Source: Oceanobacillus massiliensis str. N'diop (lineage in GTDB: Bacteria; Bacillota; Bacilli; Bacillales; Amphibacillaceae). Taken from it: 64,000 nt of DNA. Both the position numbers and the translations under genes were made by a program. The stretch covers positions 457,718 through 521,717 of the forward strand of contig NZ_HE610978.1 of assembly GCF_000285495.1 (NCBI RefSeq). The letters are read 5' to 3'. Below the pieces are notes generated by a model, which was not told the DNA's origin, searched no databases, and was given only the letters and a program-made list of their open reading frames with translations. This document shows positions 50,886 through 59,197 of this stretch, one piece after another (within the stretch, counting starts at the first letter, position 1; each line of letters opens with the position of its first letter).

Positions 50886-52721
50886 GACCTGATTTTTACC
50901 ATTATTTTTCGCTTCATATAGTGCCTTGTCCGAATGGAGATAAAGTGTCAGCATTTCTTTACCGTCTCCCCGGACCCAGGCAGAGACACCTGATGATAAG
51001 GTAACCGATGGATCTGTCACAAGCTGTACTTGCCTGCTCACCTTTTCAGCAAGGGCACACCCTTCTTCCAATGACATTTCTGGTGCATAGATTGCCATTT
51101 CTTCGCCGCCCCATCTTGCAGAGATGTTATCTGCTCCAATATTGTTCGACAGGGTGTCTGCAACCTGCGTGATTACCTGATCCCCCATGTAATGGCCATA
51201 CTTGTCATTTATTTGTTTGAAATCATCAATATCAAATAATATCAAAGCCCCCTGGTCTCCCTTAGCCATATGTTCTTTCACTTTTCCCTCTAAGTAGTTC
51301 CGCGTAAACAAACCTGTCATATAATCGGTAACCACTGCCTTCTTAAGCTGGTCCTTCAGGATTGTATTTGCCATTGCTAAAGCCGAATGAAAAATGATGG
51401 CCTGAATCAGCTTGAATTGGTCAAAGGTGAAACGGTAGGATTCCTGATGCAGGACTATGACAATTCCCAGCACTTTCCCACCCTTCATCACCGGAAATGC
51501 CATTACGGAGCGAAAGCGGTCTGAAATGATCTCGTCCTGTTCTAAGATATCTCCGCAAAAAAGCGGTTCTGTACAACGATTGGTTCTCTCTAGTAAATGA
51601 TTCATGAAGATCCTGCCATCAACAGTATGGAAGAATGTGGAACTTCCGGACAGAACCTCTTGGCCACCTTCATTAATTGTAATAAATCCTATCTCGGCAG
51701 CCTGGCAAGTGGATAGAATCTGTGATTTCACCAGGCTGACAATTTCCAGTAAATCCAAATTGGAGTTCAACAGATGCGATGTCTTGTTGATCAGCGTCAG
51801 ATCGGAAACCTGATGCTTGGATCTTTGGAACATGGTTGCTGCCTCAATAGCTTTCCCTGCAAGGTTAGTGAGTTCAACCAGAAACTGTTTTTCCATCTTT
51901 GGATAATAAACTACCAGTGGAACATTGATTTCAAGAACCCCGTAGATTCCTTGCTTTCCCTTTAATGGTGCATATATATATGTGGTTTTAATTTCCGGCA
52001 TATTCTCTATCTGTAATTCACCTGTCAGAAAGGCCTTCGTGCTTAGACTATTCAAAGATTCCTGATTATAGTCTAGACTCTCAACAGGCAAGGCGGGAGA
52101 AACTTCAACATCCTGAGAAAGAAGAAAACAATAGGAGATGTCCGTGTAATTTTTCCTTAATACGTGCGACAATTCCGTCAGAATGGTCGTCATATCATTC
52201 GCCGTTAGAATTTGCTTGCTCAGTTCAAATAGTTCATGGCAATGCCATGAATTACTTTTCTTTGTATAGAACCTGCTAATCATATGAAGCAGGCTAGACG
52301 TCTCCCTTTTTACAATTTCAAAATAGGCTTCGGTTGGCACTTTATCAGAATAGGAAAATACGAATTGGAATTCCTCCGCATTATCTATAGTAAAATGCAA
52401 GCTTTTCATTTCGGTACTGTCTGATCCTTCAGCTAAAACAGTTTCCGCATTAAAAAGGGAATCTTTTTCTATGCTTCTATTAAAAATGGGGCTCTTATAA
52501 ATGGAGCTTTCTTTTTGTAAATCCTCATCAATCAATTTGAATGCATGCTCATATTCCTCATAATAATACACCGCAGCATCCATTGGAGTTAAGTGGTTCT
52601 TCATTTCCCTAAGTATTTGTGATAAAACCTCTGTCCTGTTAAAATTATTGCCCATTATTTTGAAAAGCAGCTTAAAATAGGATTGCTGTATTTCTCCACC
52701 AGCGTTGGTCTCCGGAACCAT
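50874..52721 (-). CDS. dgcP: Diguanylate cyclase with GAF domains, DgcP-like
   Basis: A 615-aa cytoplasmic protein, with GAF-like sensory regions (about 20-140, 165-295 and 310-440) and a GGDEF domain (about 450-612). The active-site motif reads RWGGEEMAIYAPE, consistent with an active cyclase making c-di-GMP; the inhibitory I-site R-x-x-D is not evident in the position five residues before. B. subtilis DgcP (YtrP) has the same neighbourhood (ytsP). ATG at 52721 after AGGTGA. c-di-GMP could affect the pilus ATPase in this genome. Confidence 0.9.
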   Translation of the reverse strand: MVPETNAGGEIQQSYFKLLFKIMGNNFNRTEVLSQILREMKNHLTPMDAAVYYYEEYEHAFKLIDEDLQKESSIYKSPIFNRSIEKDSLFNAETVLAEGSDSTEMKSLHFTIDNAEEFQFVFSYSDKVPTEAYFEIVKRETSSLLHMISRFYTKKSNSWHCHELFELSKQILTANDMTTILTELSHVLRKNYTDISYCFLLSQDVEVSPALPVESLDYNQESLNSLSTKAFLTGELQIENMPEIKTTYIYAPLKGKQGIYGVLEINVPLVVYYPKMEKQFLVELTNLAGKAIEAATMFQRSKHQVSDLTLINKTSHLLNSNLDLLEIVSLVKSQILSTCQAAEIGFITINEGGQEVLSGSSTFFHTVDGRIFMNHLLERTNRCTEPLFCGDILEQDEIISDRFRSVMAFPVMKGGKVLGIVIVLHQESYRFTFDQFKLIQAIIFHSALAMANTILKDQLKKAVVTDYMTGLFTRNYLEGKVKEHMAKGDQGALILFDIDDFKQINDKYGHYMGDQVITQVADTLSNNIGADNISARWGGEEMAIYAPEMSLEEGCALAEKVSRQVQLVTDPSVTLSSGVSAWVRGDGKEMLTLYLHSDKALYEAKNNGKNQVKKN

Positions 52722-52912
52722 TTGTATCACCTAGCTTACCTTGTAAATTTTTTAATGGTATATTTAATGGTAGAATTATGCTATATCTAATTGTTTTATA
52801 TTGAATAAACTGTTGAATTTATTAATCATGTGTCGTTTATCCTGTATATTATATAATAACTAGTAATATTTTCCTATAAAAAGGCATCAGAAATGCAATT
52901 AATTTTGGCGGG

Positions 52913-52941
52913 TTGACTTTGCGGCAATATAATTATATACT
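52913..52941 (+). promoter_or_regulatory. Sigma-A promoter of rpsD
   Basis: TTGACT, 17-nt spacer, TATACT on the plus strand, about 200 nt upstream of rpsD. Confidence 0.8.
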
Positions 52942-52945
52942 ATCC

Positions 52946-53141
52946 TTTGTGTAAAATAATTAGGTAGCCTATGTGAACCGACGCTTGAACCCATTTTGTT
53001 CCTCAAGAGCGGCATTTCCGCTGAGGTGTATCGTGTAACTCTCTGCTGCTGGAGCGATGGTACATGAAAACAAAATGGACAACGAAACGGACACGCGCGT
53101 TTTATTTTATGCAAATAAAACAAATAAAGGAGAATGTCCTT
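52946..53141 (+). promoter_or_regulatory. rpsD 5' leader, S4 autoregulation
   Basis: A 190-nt structured leader between promoter and rpsD. Repeated short stems (AGAGCGGCATTTCCGCTGAGG; GCGCGTTTTATTTTATGC region) are consistent with the known Bacillus S4-binding regulatory mRNA, where free S4 represses its own synthesis. No intervening gene; the open frame from 53064 runs through the leader but has no start signal. Confidence 0.6.
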
Positions 53142-53744
53142 ATGTCACGTTATACTGGATCAGTATGGAAAAAATCACGTCGTCTTGGCATTTCATTAAC
53201 TGGAACCGGTAAGGAATTAGATAAACGCCCTTACGCTCCTGGTCAGCATGGACCGAACCAACGCAAGAAAATCTCTGAATACGGCTTGCAAATGCAAGAG
53301 AAGCAAAAATTACGCTTCATGTATGGATTGAACGAACGTCAATTCAAAAACTTGTTTGTAAAAGCTGGTAAAATGAAAGGTATTCATGGCGAAAACTTCA
53401 TGATCTTACTTGAATCCCGTCTTGATAACCTTGTTTACCGTCTTGGTCTTGCACGTACACGCAGACAAGCTCGTCAATTGGTAAACCATGGTCATATCAC
53501 AGTTGATGGCAGCCGTGTAGATATCCCATCATTTGCTGTTAAACCTGGTCAAGTAATCGGTTTACGCGAAAAATCCCAAAAGCTTGATATCGTTCAAGAA
53601 GCTATTGAAGTAAACAGCTTTGTACCTGAGTACACTACTTTTAATGCAGATGCTTTAGAAGGAACTTACTCTCGTTACCCTGAGCGTTCAGAGCTTCCAG
53701 CAGAAATCAACGAACAGCTTATCGTAGAATTCTACTCTCGTTAA
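53142..53744 (+). CDS. rpsD: 30S ribosomal protein S4
   Basis: A 200-aa primary 16S rRNA-binding protein and transcriptional antitermination factor. [20 protein letters not shown] at the N-terminus and the S4 RNA-binding domain [20 protein letters not shown] (with the following [14 protein letters not shown]) are standard. Start at 53142 behind AAAGGAG; in-frame upstream codons belong to the leader. Followed by a strong terminator. Confidence 0.98.
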   Translation: MSRYTGSVWKKSRRLGISLTGTGKELDKRPYAPGQHGPNQRKKISEYGLQMQEKQKLRFMYGLNERQFKNLFVKAGKMKGIHGENFMILLESRLDNLVYRLGLARTRRQARQLVNHGHITVDGSRVDIPSFAVKPGQVIGLREKSQKLDIVQEAIEVNSFVPEYTTFNADALEGTYSRYPERSELPAEINEQLIVEFYSR

Positions 53745-53776
53745 TAAGTTACATTCTATGTATAGACTAGTATTTC

Positions 53777-53819
53777 AAACCCTAGAAACCTTGTTATATC
53801 AATGTTTCTAGGGTTTTTC
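53777..53819 (+). terminator. Terminator after rpsD
   Basis: AAACCCTAGAAAC (53777-53789) pairs with GTTTCTAGGGTTT (53804-53816), T-rich tail. Confidence 0.9.
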
Positions 53820-53848
53820 TATGTATAAAGGTTTCCAATTAAATGTAT

Positions 53849-53889
53849 TCTCCCCCACTTTAATAAACGAACTTTTGGGGGAGATTTTT
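53849..53889 (+). terminator. Second terminator-like hairpin downstream of rpsD
   Basis: TCTCCCCCA (53849-53857) pairs with TGGGGGAGA (53876-53884), tail TTTTTAAT. Separates rpsD from the next gene. Confidence 0.7.
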
Positions 53890-54003
53890 AATAAGTAAAA
53901 CGTGGGTCAGTTGCTACGAATAAGTTTAAGCAAATAAGAGGAATTAAGATTAAATTGTCGAATATGAATATATGGATGAAGAATCTTATATAAAGGAGGT
54001 TTT

Positions 54004-54594
54004 ATGTTGACTATACTAGAATTTACTTCTTCAGTTATTGATTCATTGGCATGGCCACTCGTCGTTCTGATCATTGCATTCATTTTGAGAAAGCCCATTA
54101 TCAAAGTCTTTTCCAAGCTGAACAAATTAACGTATAACAATTTAGAAATGGATTTCTCACAGAAATTAGAGAGCATAGAGAACCAAATGGAAGCACAAGA
54201 GATGTCTGTCGGTGTCATGCAGACGGTCGATCCAGATAAAATAAAAAGGCGAAATATACTAACGGTCGCAAAGATATCTCCAGCAGCCGCCATTCCAATT
54301 TCCTGGTCTATGGTGGAGCAAGAGATTCTGTCAACAATCAAAAGATTATCTATTTCAGATTTCCCATCATCCAGCTCATCATCAAAAAATATAAACCTTC
54401 TAGCAGACGCTAATTTAATCGACAATGAAACTCGTAAAGCTTTTGATGAATTGCAAAAGCTCAGAAATGAGATAGTTCCTTCTAATCCAATTACGGATAA
54501 TATTACTTATTCGGATGCCGAAAAATATTATCGACTATCCATTAGATTAATCCATATACTAAAGAGTCTACAGCGTCAAAATTCTAATCTTTAA
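54004..54594 (+). CDS. Membrane-anchored protein with DUF4145/HEPN-like C-terminus
   Basis: A 196-aa protein: N-terminal TM helix (SLAWPLVVLIIAFILRKPII, about 14-33), a predicted coiled-coil linker (about 45-65) and an all-helical C-terminal domain with AAAIPISWSMVEQEILSTI and TRKAFDELQKLRNEI, which resemble DUF4145 and other HEPN-like domains. The family's LRNEIAH is LRNEIVPSN here, so the usual His is missing. HEPN-like proteins often work in defence or RNA cleavage, but this is inference. Strong site AAGGAGG before the ATG. It lies alone between the core genes rpsD and queC. Confidence 0.6.
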   Translation: MLTILEFTSSVIDSLAWPLVVLIIAFILRKPIIKVFSKLNKLTYNNLEMDFSQKLESIENQMEAQEMSVGVMQTVDPDKIKRRNILTVAKISPAAAIPISWSMVEQEILSTIKRLSISDFPSSSSSSKNINLLADANLIDNETRKAFDELQKLRNEIVPSNPITDNITYSDAEKYYRLSIRLIHILKSLQRQNSNL

Positions 54595-55002
54595 AATTAA
54601 AGAGAGCATCACCTCTCCCCTTATATAATTATTCAACTTCGAAGACTGCAACAATTTTCAATGATCGTAATCCCTTTTATCCACCAATTTAACAATTTAG
54701 ATATTCAAACTGACCCATTGTCTTCGTGAACATCAAGCAGCAGATTGACATAATCTGCTGAACCAGTGAGCTAAAAGCTGCCTTATCACAATCCAAAGAA
54801 CACCTAACATTTGATTATTCTGTTGTGCTTTGAAACCAAATGCACTATCATCCCTGCGGCTAGAATACCAATCATCCGAACCCCAATTGAAATAGGCATT
54901 GGCTTGAATTCATCTGGTTTCAGGAGTTTTTTCTTTAAAAGAAGCGGCGTACTGTGCTATAATTGGATATGAAAATTAAATAAAAGTCTGCATTATTGCA
55001 GG
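54595..55002. other. Gap before the preQ1 riboswitch, no gene seen
   Basis: Contains a small hairpin (AGCAGATT-GACAT-AATCTGCT near 54740) and, on the minus strand, a startless frame about 54800-54945 resembling a membrane-protein remnant (MPISIGVRMIGILAAGMIV). Nothing I can support as a gene. Confidence 0.4.
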
Positions 55003-55070
55003 AGAGGTTCTAGCTACACCCTCTATAAAAAACTAAGGATGGACTATACCTCCTTGTGGGTATGGTTTTT
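55003..55070 (+). promoter_or_regulatory. preQ1-I riboswitch with terminator, controlling queCDE
   Basis: AGAGGTTCTAGCTACACCCT and CTATAAAAAACTAAGG (55003-55038) match the preQ1 class I consensus: hairpin P1 plus A-rich tail and CTAAGG pairing. A terminator follows: ACTATACC (55043-55050) with GGTATGGT and a T7 tail. Binding of preQ1 would close expression of the operon. Confidence 0.93.
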
Positions 55071-55125
55071 TTATGTTTATGGGTGTGTGGAATTCTCTTT
55101 TGATTGATGGAAGGAGAATTTTTTT

Positions 55126-55794
55126 ATGGAAAAAAATAATAAAGCTGTCGTTGTATTCAGCGGCGGTCAGGACAGTACAACCTGCTTGTATTGGGCATTA
55201 GAAAAATTTGATCATGTGGAGGCTGTAACATTTGATTACAACCAGCGGCATGCAACAGAAATTGAGGCGGCGAAGGCTATTGCCGATGAACTGAATGTCC
55301 CCCACCATATACTCGATATGTCGCTGTTAAATCAATTGGCACCTAATGCCTTGACCCGGGATGATATTCAAGTGAAAGATGGGGAAAATGGAGAATTGCC
55401 ATCTACCTTTGTACCCGGAAGGAATCTTCTCTTCCTCTCATTTGCTACCATACTGGCAAGACAAATTGGAGCAAAACATATTATTGCTGGGGTTTGCGAA
55501 ACAGACTTCAGCGGGTATCCTGACTGCCGAGATATTTTTGTGAAGTCACTGAATGTTTCCTTGAATCTATCAATGGATGATCAATTTGTCATCCACACAC
55601 CATTAATGTGGCTTAATAAGGCCCAAACATGGGAACTAGCAGATCAATTAGGGGCATTTGATTATATATGCGAGAAAACGATTACCTGCTACCATGGTGT
55701 TCGCGGTGATGGATGTGGAGAATGTCCTTCTTGTATTCTCCGGAAACAAGGTCTGGATACATATTTGAAACAACGTATAAAGGAGCTTTCCTGA
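55126..55794 (+). CDS. queC: 7-cyano-7-deazaguanine synthase QueC
   Basis: A 222-aa ATP-dependent enzyme that makes preQ0 from 7-carboxy-7-deazaguanine in queuosine synthesis. PP-loop [13 protein letters not shown] (about 9-21) and four zinc cysteines in [17 protein letters not shown] (about 191-207) are complete. It overlaps queD by one nucleotide (TGATG). GGAAGGAGAA precedes the ATG. Confidence 0.97.
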   Translation: MEKNNKAVVVFSGGQDSTTCLYWALEKFDHVEAVTFDYNQRHATEIEAAKAIADELNVPHHILDMSLLNQLAPNALTRDDIQVKDGENGELPSTFVPGRNLLFLSFATILARQIGAKHIIAGVCETDFSGYPDCRDIFVKSLNVSLNLSMDDQFVIHTPLMWLNKAQTWELADQLGAFDYICEKTITCYHGVRGDGCGECPSCILRKQGLDTYLKQRIKELS

Positions 55795-56261
55795 TGTACG
55801 GCTTTACCATTGTGGAAAACCTGCAAAAATTTGACAAAGACATAAAGCGCCATGAACTGAAATATCACAGAGAGCGTGTCCTCATCAGCAAAGAATTCAC
55901 CTTTGATGCCGCCCATCACCTGCATTGCTATCAAGGTAAATGCAAGAATCTTCATGGCCACACCTATAGGGCGGTTTTCGGAATCAGCGGGTATACGGAT
56001 GAGATTGGTATTTTAATTGATTTTAGTGAAATCAAATCCATCTGGAAAGAACAGATTGAAATTCATCTCGACCATCGCTATTTGAATGAGACCCTTCCGA
56101 AAATGAACACAACCGCTGAAAATATGGTTGTATGGATCTATGAAAAAATGAATCAAGTCCTGATCAATCGTCCTGATGATTGCAGGCTGGAATTTGTAAA
56201 GCTTTATGAAACACCTACCAGCTACGCGGAAGTAAGACGGGAGTGGATGATACATGAATAA
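55794..56261 (+). CDS. queD: 6-carboxy-5,6,7,8-tetrahydropterin synthase QueD
   Basis: A 155-aa member of the 6-pyruvoyltetrahydropterin synthase family that converts dihydroneopterin triphosphate to carboxytetrahydropterin. Zinc histidines in FDAAHHLHC and NLHGHTYRA, catalytic Cys in CYQGKCKN and the LDHRYLNE motif are seen. An N-terminal extension of about 30 residues relative to the E. coli protein is normal for Bacillus. Start at 55794, overlapping the queC stop; the frame opens at 55713 inside queC. Confidence 0.95.
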   Translation: MYGFTIVENLQKFDKDIKRHELKYHRERVLISKEFTFDAAHHLHCYQGKCKNLHGHTYRAVFGISGYTDEIGILIDFSEIKSIWKEQIEIHLDHRYLNETLPKMNTTAENMVVWIYEKMNQVLINRPDDCRLEFVKLYETPTSYAEVRREWMIHE

Positions 56262-56982
56262 GTTCCCTGTACTTGAAATATTCGGTCCTACCATTCAAGG
56301 AGAAGGCATGGTCGTCGGCCGTAAAACGATGTTTGTAAGAACTGCAGGCTGTGATTACAGCTGCTCCTGGTGCGATTCTTCATTCACCTGGAACGGCAGC
56401 GCAAAGGTTAAAATCGAGAGACTTACCGCCACTGAAATCATGGAACGATTAGATCAGACAGGCGGCAATCATTTTGACCACGTTACCATCTCTGGCGGAA
56501 ACCCCGCCCTGCTAGCAAACCTCCATGAACTTATCGCTCTATTGCATGAACATGGAATGGAAGTCGCACTCGAAACCCAGGGAAGCCGCTGGCAGGAATG
56601 GTTCCTCCAAATCGATGATCTGACCATCTCGCCAAAACCGCCAAGCTCAAGAATGAAAACAAATTGGAAAACATTGGACTTTATTATAGCTTCATGTACA
56701 GAACATAATCGTTTGAAGCATATGAGTTTAAAGATTGTTATTTTTGATGAAGAGGACCTTCATTATGCCGAAACCGTCCATAGACGCTACCCAGAAGTTC
56801 CTTTCTTTCTACAAGTAGGCAATGATGATCTGGAAGAAAGCGTTCCTGCAAATCTTGCCGGAACCTTATTAACTAAATATGAATGGCTCATTGACAAGGT
56901 AATGCAATCCCCAAACCTAAATCACGTCCGTGTGCTTCCACAAGTGCATGCCCTTGTTTGGGGTAATAAACGAGGCGTCTAA
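56254..56982 (+). CDS. queE: 7-carboxy-7-deazaguanine synthase QueE
   Basis: A 242-aa radical-SAM enzyme. The iron-sulfur motif C-x3-C-x2-C (AGCDYSCSWCDSSF, about 29-42) is the Bacillus type. GEG-like GPTIQGEGMVVGRKTMF and GGNP (ISGGNPALL) are present. It overlaps queD by 8 bp; terminator directly downstream. queF is not in this window, so the last step is encoded elsewhere. Confidence 0.95.
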   Translation: MNKFPVLEIFGPTIQGEGMVVGRKTMFVRTAGCDYSCSWCDSSFTWNGSAKVKIERLTATEIMERLDQTGGNHFDHVTISGGNPALLANLHELIALLHEHGMEVALETQGSRWQEWFLQIDDLTISPKPPSSRMKTNWKTLDFIIASCTEHNRLKHMSLKIVIFDEEDLHYAETVHRRYPEVPFFLQVGNDDLEESVPANLAGTLLTKYEWLIDKVMQSPNLNHVRVLPQVHALVWGNKRGV

Positions 56983-56991
56983 AATCATACA

Positions 56992-57022
56992 ACGCCCTCC
57001 ACCCTTTTGGAGGGCTTTTTTT
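56992..57022 (+). terminator. Terminator of the queCDE operon
   Basis: GCCCTCC (56994-57000) pairs with GGAGGGC (57009-57015), followed by seven T. Confidence 0.92.
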
Positions 57023-57059
57023 AATGCTTGCATTTAAACAGATTCTAAGAACGCCAGCC

Positions 57060-57115
57060 GGCCGGGAAGCCTGTGCGGGATGCAGGGTGCGGTGCGGGGT
57101 GCGGGATGCGGGGTG
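57060..57115. repeat. GC-rich short tandem repeat
   Basis: Imperfect repeats of GTGCGGGATGCGGG type in an otherwise AT-rich gap. No gene. Confidence 0.6.
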
Positions 57116-57151
57116 CTTGTCCTTCTCAGTTTCTGCTACAGAAGCGATTAA

Positions 57152-57390
57152 TTTGTGAACATCAGCATTTATATTGTGAACATCAGCATCTTTCCTGTGA
57201 ACTTCAGCGTTTTCTCTGTGAACATCAGCATTTCTCCTGTGAACTTCAGCATTTCCTCTAAACTTCAGCATTCCCTCTAAACTTCAGCATTCCCTCTAAA
57301 CTTCAGCATTCCCTCTAAACTTCAGCATTCCCTCTAAACTTCAGCATTCCCTCTAAACTTCAGCATTTCTCCTGTGATCATCAGCATTTC
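57152..57390. repeat. Tandem repeat: 21-bp units then 19-bp units
   Basis: All units contain AAC(A/T)TCAGCATT. Start points of AAC are 21 bp apart for five units (57158-57242), then 19 bp apart for six more (57261-57356), and a last unit follows at 21 bp. The minus-strand frame would read NAEVHR-like heptapeptides in the 21-bp part but breaks in the 19-bp part, so it is not a coding repeat. It fills most of the 516-bp gap between queE and tyrS. Confidence 0.9.
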
Positions 57391-57498
57391 CTGCTACTAG
57401 AAATTTCTCAAGCAGTCCTCGAATCCGCATCGGATCATATAACTCCGCTCCATCACTTAAACACAAAATAAGCACCAGCCTAAGCTGATGCTTTATCG

Positions 57499-58770
57499 TT
57501 ATTTATAGGTTACAAGAAAATATTTCTTTTTCCCTCTTCGTATAATGGTGAATTGTTCTTCGATCCGGTCTTCAGAAGTTATGCTGTGGTCCAGATTCTG
57601 GACTCTTTCTCCATTAATATAGATTGCACCGCTTTTCACATCTTCTCTCGCCTGTCTTTTCGAAGAAGAAATGGAGGCATTTACAAGCAATTCAATCAGA
57701 GGGATATCCTGTTTTTCTGTTTCAAAGGTTGGTACGTCCTTGAATCCTTGTTCGATATCGTCTGCTGATAGTTCTTTCAATTCGCCATTGAATAAAGCTG
57801 CTGAGATTTTTTCAGCTTGCGTAAGCGCTTCTTCACTATGAACGGTGCGTGTCATTTCCTGTGCAAGGCGTTTTTGCGCGATGCGATTTTCCGGACGGTT
57901 CTCTAGTTCTTCCTGCAGCTCGGCAATTTCTTGGGCTGAAAGGAATGTAAAATAGCGAATGAATTTGATAACATCACGGTCATCTGTATTTATCCAGAAC
58001 TGATAGAATTCGTAAGGTGTCGTTTTGTCCGCATCCAGCCAAACAGCGTTACCCGCAGTTTTCCCGAATTTGGTTCCATCCGCTTTTGTAATCAATGGCA
58101 CGGTTAAACCGAATACTTTAATTTCCTCAGCCTGGTCTTCTCTGGAACGGCGGATAAGCTCCATTCCTGCCGTGATATTGCCCCATTGGTCGCTGCCGCC
58201 GATCTGCAGGGTACAGTTCTCTTGCTCATACAATTTCAGAAAATCAAGAGATTGCAGGATCATATAGCTGAACTCTGTAAATGTGATACCTTTTTCAATA
58301 CGGGCAGAAACAGATTCCTTGGCCAGCATGTAATTAATTCCGAAATGCTTTCCGGCATCCCGCAGGAAATCAATTACACTCATGCTGCCCAGCCAGTCAT
58401 GGTTATTTCTCGATAGTACCGGATTATCGTCCTGCTCCAGATCAACAAGTTTTCCAATTTGCTCCTGGATTTTGGAAGCATAGCCCTGTACCACTTCCGC
58501 TGTATTCAGTGATCGCTCACTTGATCTGCCGCTTGGATCCCCTATCATGCCTGTGCCTCCGCCAACCAATGCTATTGGCTTATGACCAGCCTGCTGAAAT
58601 CGCTTCAGCATCGTTAGCGGGACTAGATGACCGATATGCAGGCTGTCGGCTGTCGGATCGAATCCACAGTACAATGTTATTTGATTTTCCTTTAAATGTT
58701 TCTCCAGTCCTTCTCTATCTGTTGTTTGATGAATTAGCCCACGGCCTTCCAGATCTTGTAAAATGTCCAT
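57499..58770 (-). CDS. tyrS: Tyrosyl-tRNA synthetase
   Basis: A 423-aa class I synthetase: HIGH-type motif SLHIGHLVPL (about 44-53), KFGKT (KMSKS equivalent, about 232-236) and the C-terminal S4-like RNA-binding domain (INGERVQNLDHSI). Start at 58770; the frame opens at 58803. The T-box upstream in the minus orientation shows regulation by uncharged tRNA-Tyr. Confidence 0.97.
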   Translation of the reverse strand: MDILQDLEGRGLIHQTTDREGLEKHLKENQITLYCGFDPTADSLHIGHLVPLTMLKRFQQAGHKPIALVGGGTGMIGDPSGRSSERSLNTAEVVQGYASKIQEQIGKLVDLEQDDNPVLSRNNHDWLGSMSVIDFLRDAGKHFGINYMLAKESVSARIEKGITFTEFSYMILQSLDFLKLYEQENCTLQIGGSDQWGNITAGMELIRRSREDQAEEIKVFGLTVPLITKADGTKFGKTAGNAVWLDADKTTPYEFYQFWINTDDRDVIKFIRYFTFLSAQEIAELQEELENRPENRIAQKRLAQEMTRTVHSEEALTQAEKISAALFNGELKELSADDIEQGFKDVPTFETEKQDIPLIELLVNASISSSKRQAREDVKSGAIYINGERVQNLDHSITSEDRIEEQFTIIRRGKKKYFLVTYK

Positions 58771-58801
58771 TTTCACACACTCCATCCACTTTATTAAATG
58801 C

Positions 58802-59060
58802 AAAAAAACCCGTCTCTTATCGTTGGATAAGGGACGAGTTTAACACGCGGTACCACCCTTGTTGCCGGAAAACGGCCACTTGGAATTGTTAACGATGTCT
58901 CCACCGATCTTTTGAAATACGATCAAAAGAATTGCTCCAGATTGTAATTCGTCTGCAAATATGTACTGGCTTGCACCTGCCGCCAGCTCTCTTTAAGATT
59001 GCGCTTGTAAGAGATTCTCTCTCCTATTCGCTTCTTTAACAGGGATTTGCATAACTACTG
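58802..59060 (-). promoter_or_regulatory. T-box leader (tRNA-Tyr) of tyrS
   Basis: The T-box sequence GGTGGTACCGCG (58846-58857 complement) is followed by a terminator with stem ACTCGTCCCTTATC/GATAAGAGACGGGT and T7. Upstream in the specifier region the UAC codon (AATTACAATC, near 58941-58950) matches tyrosine. The AGAGAGAATCTCTT stem I base is near 59015. Confidence 0.93.
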
Positions 59061-59197
59061 CGATCTTTCTTAGCAAAAAGTATTATGATACATTCATAAC
59101 ACATCTGTAATATTATTGCAATATATATTTCCCATTTATTGTACAACATAAATTGCTCTTATGCTATAATTATAAAAGAATTTTAGGGGGTTTACAA

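Noticed and set aside
53064-53141. N-terminal extension of rpsD
   Set aside because: In-frame but without a ribosome-binding site, and it lies in the structured S4 leader. The start at 53142 is standard.
54800-54945. Possible small membrane protein on the minus strand (MPISIGVRMIGILAAGMIV)
   Set aside because: No ribosome-binding site or start at the proper place; probably a remnant or chance.
56888-57271. 127-aa minus-strand ORF with heptapeptide repeats (NAEVHR)
   Set aside because: Arises from the 21-bp tandem repeat and overlaps queE's end. The 19-bp units break any frame, and no start signal is present.
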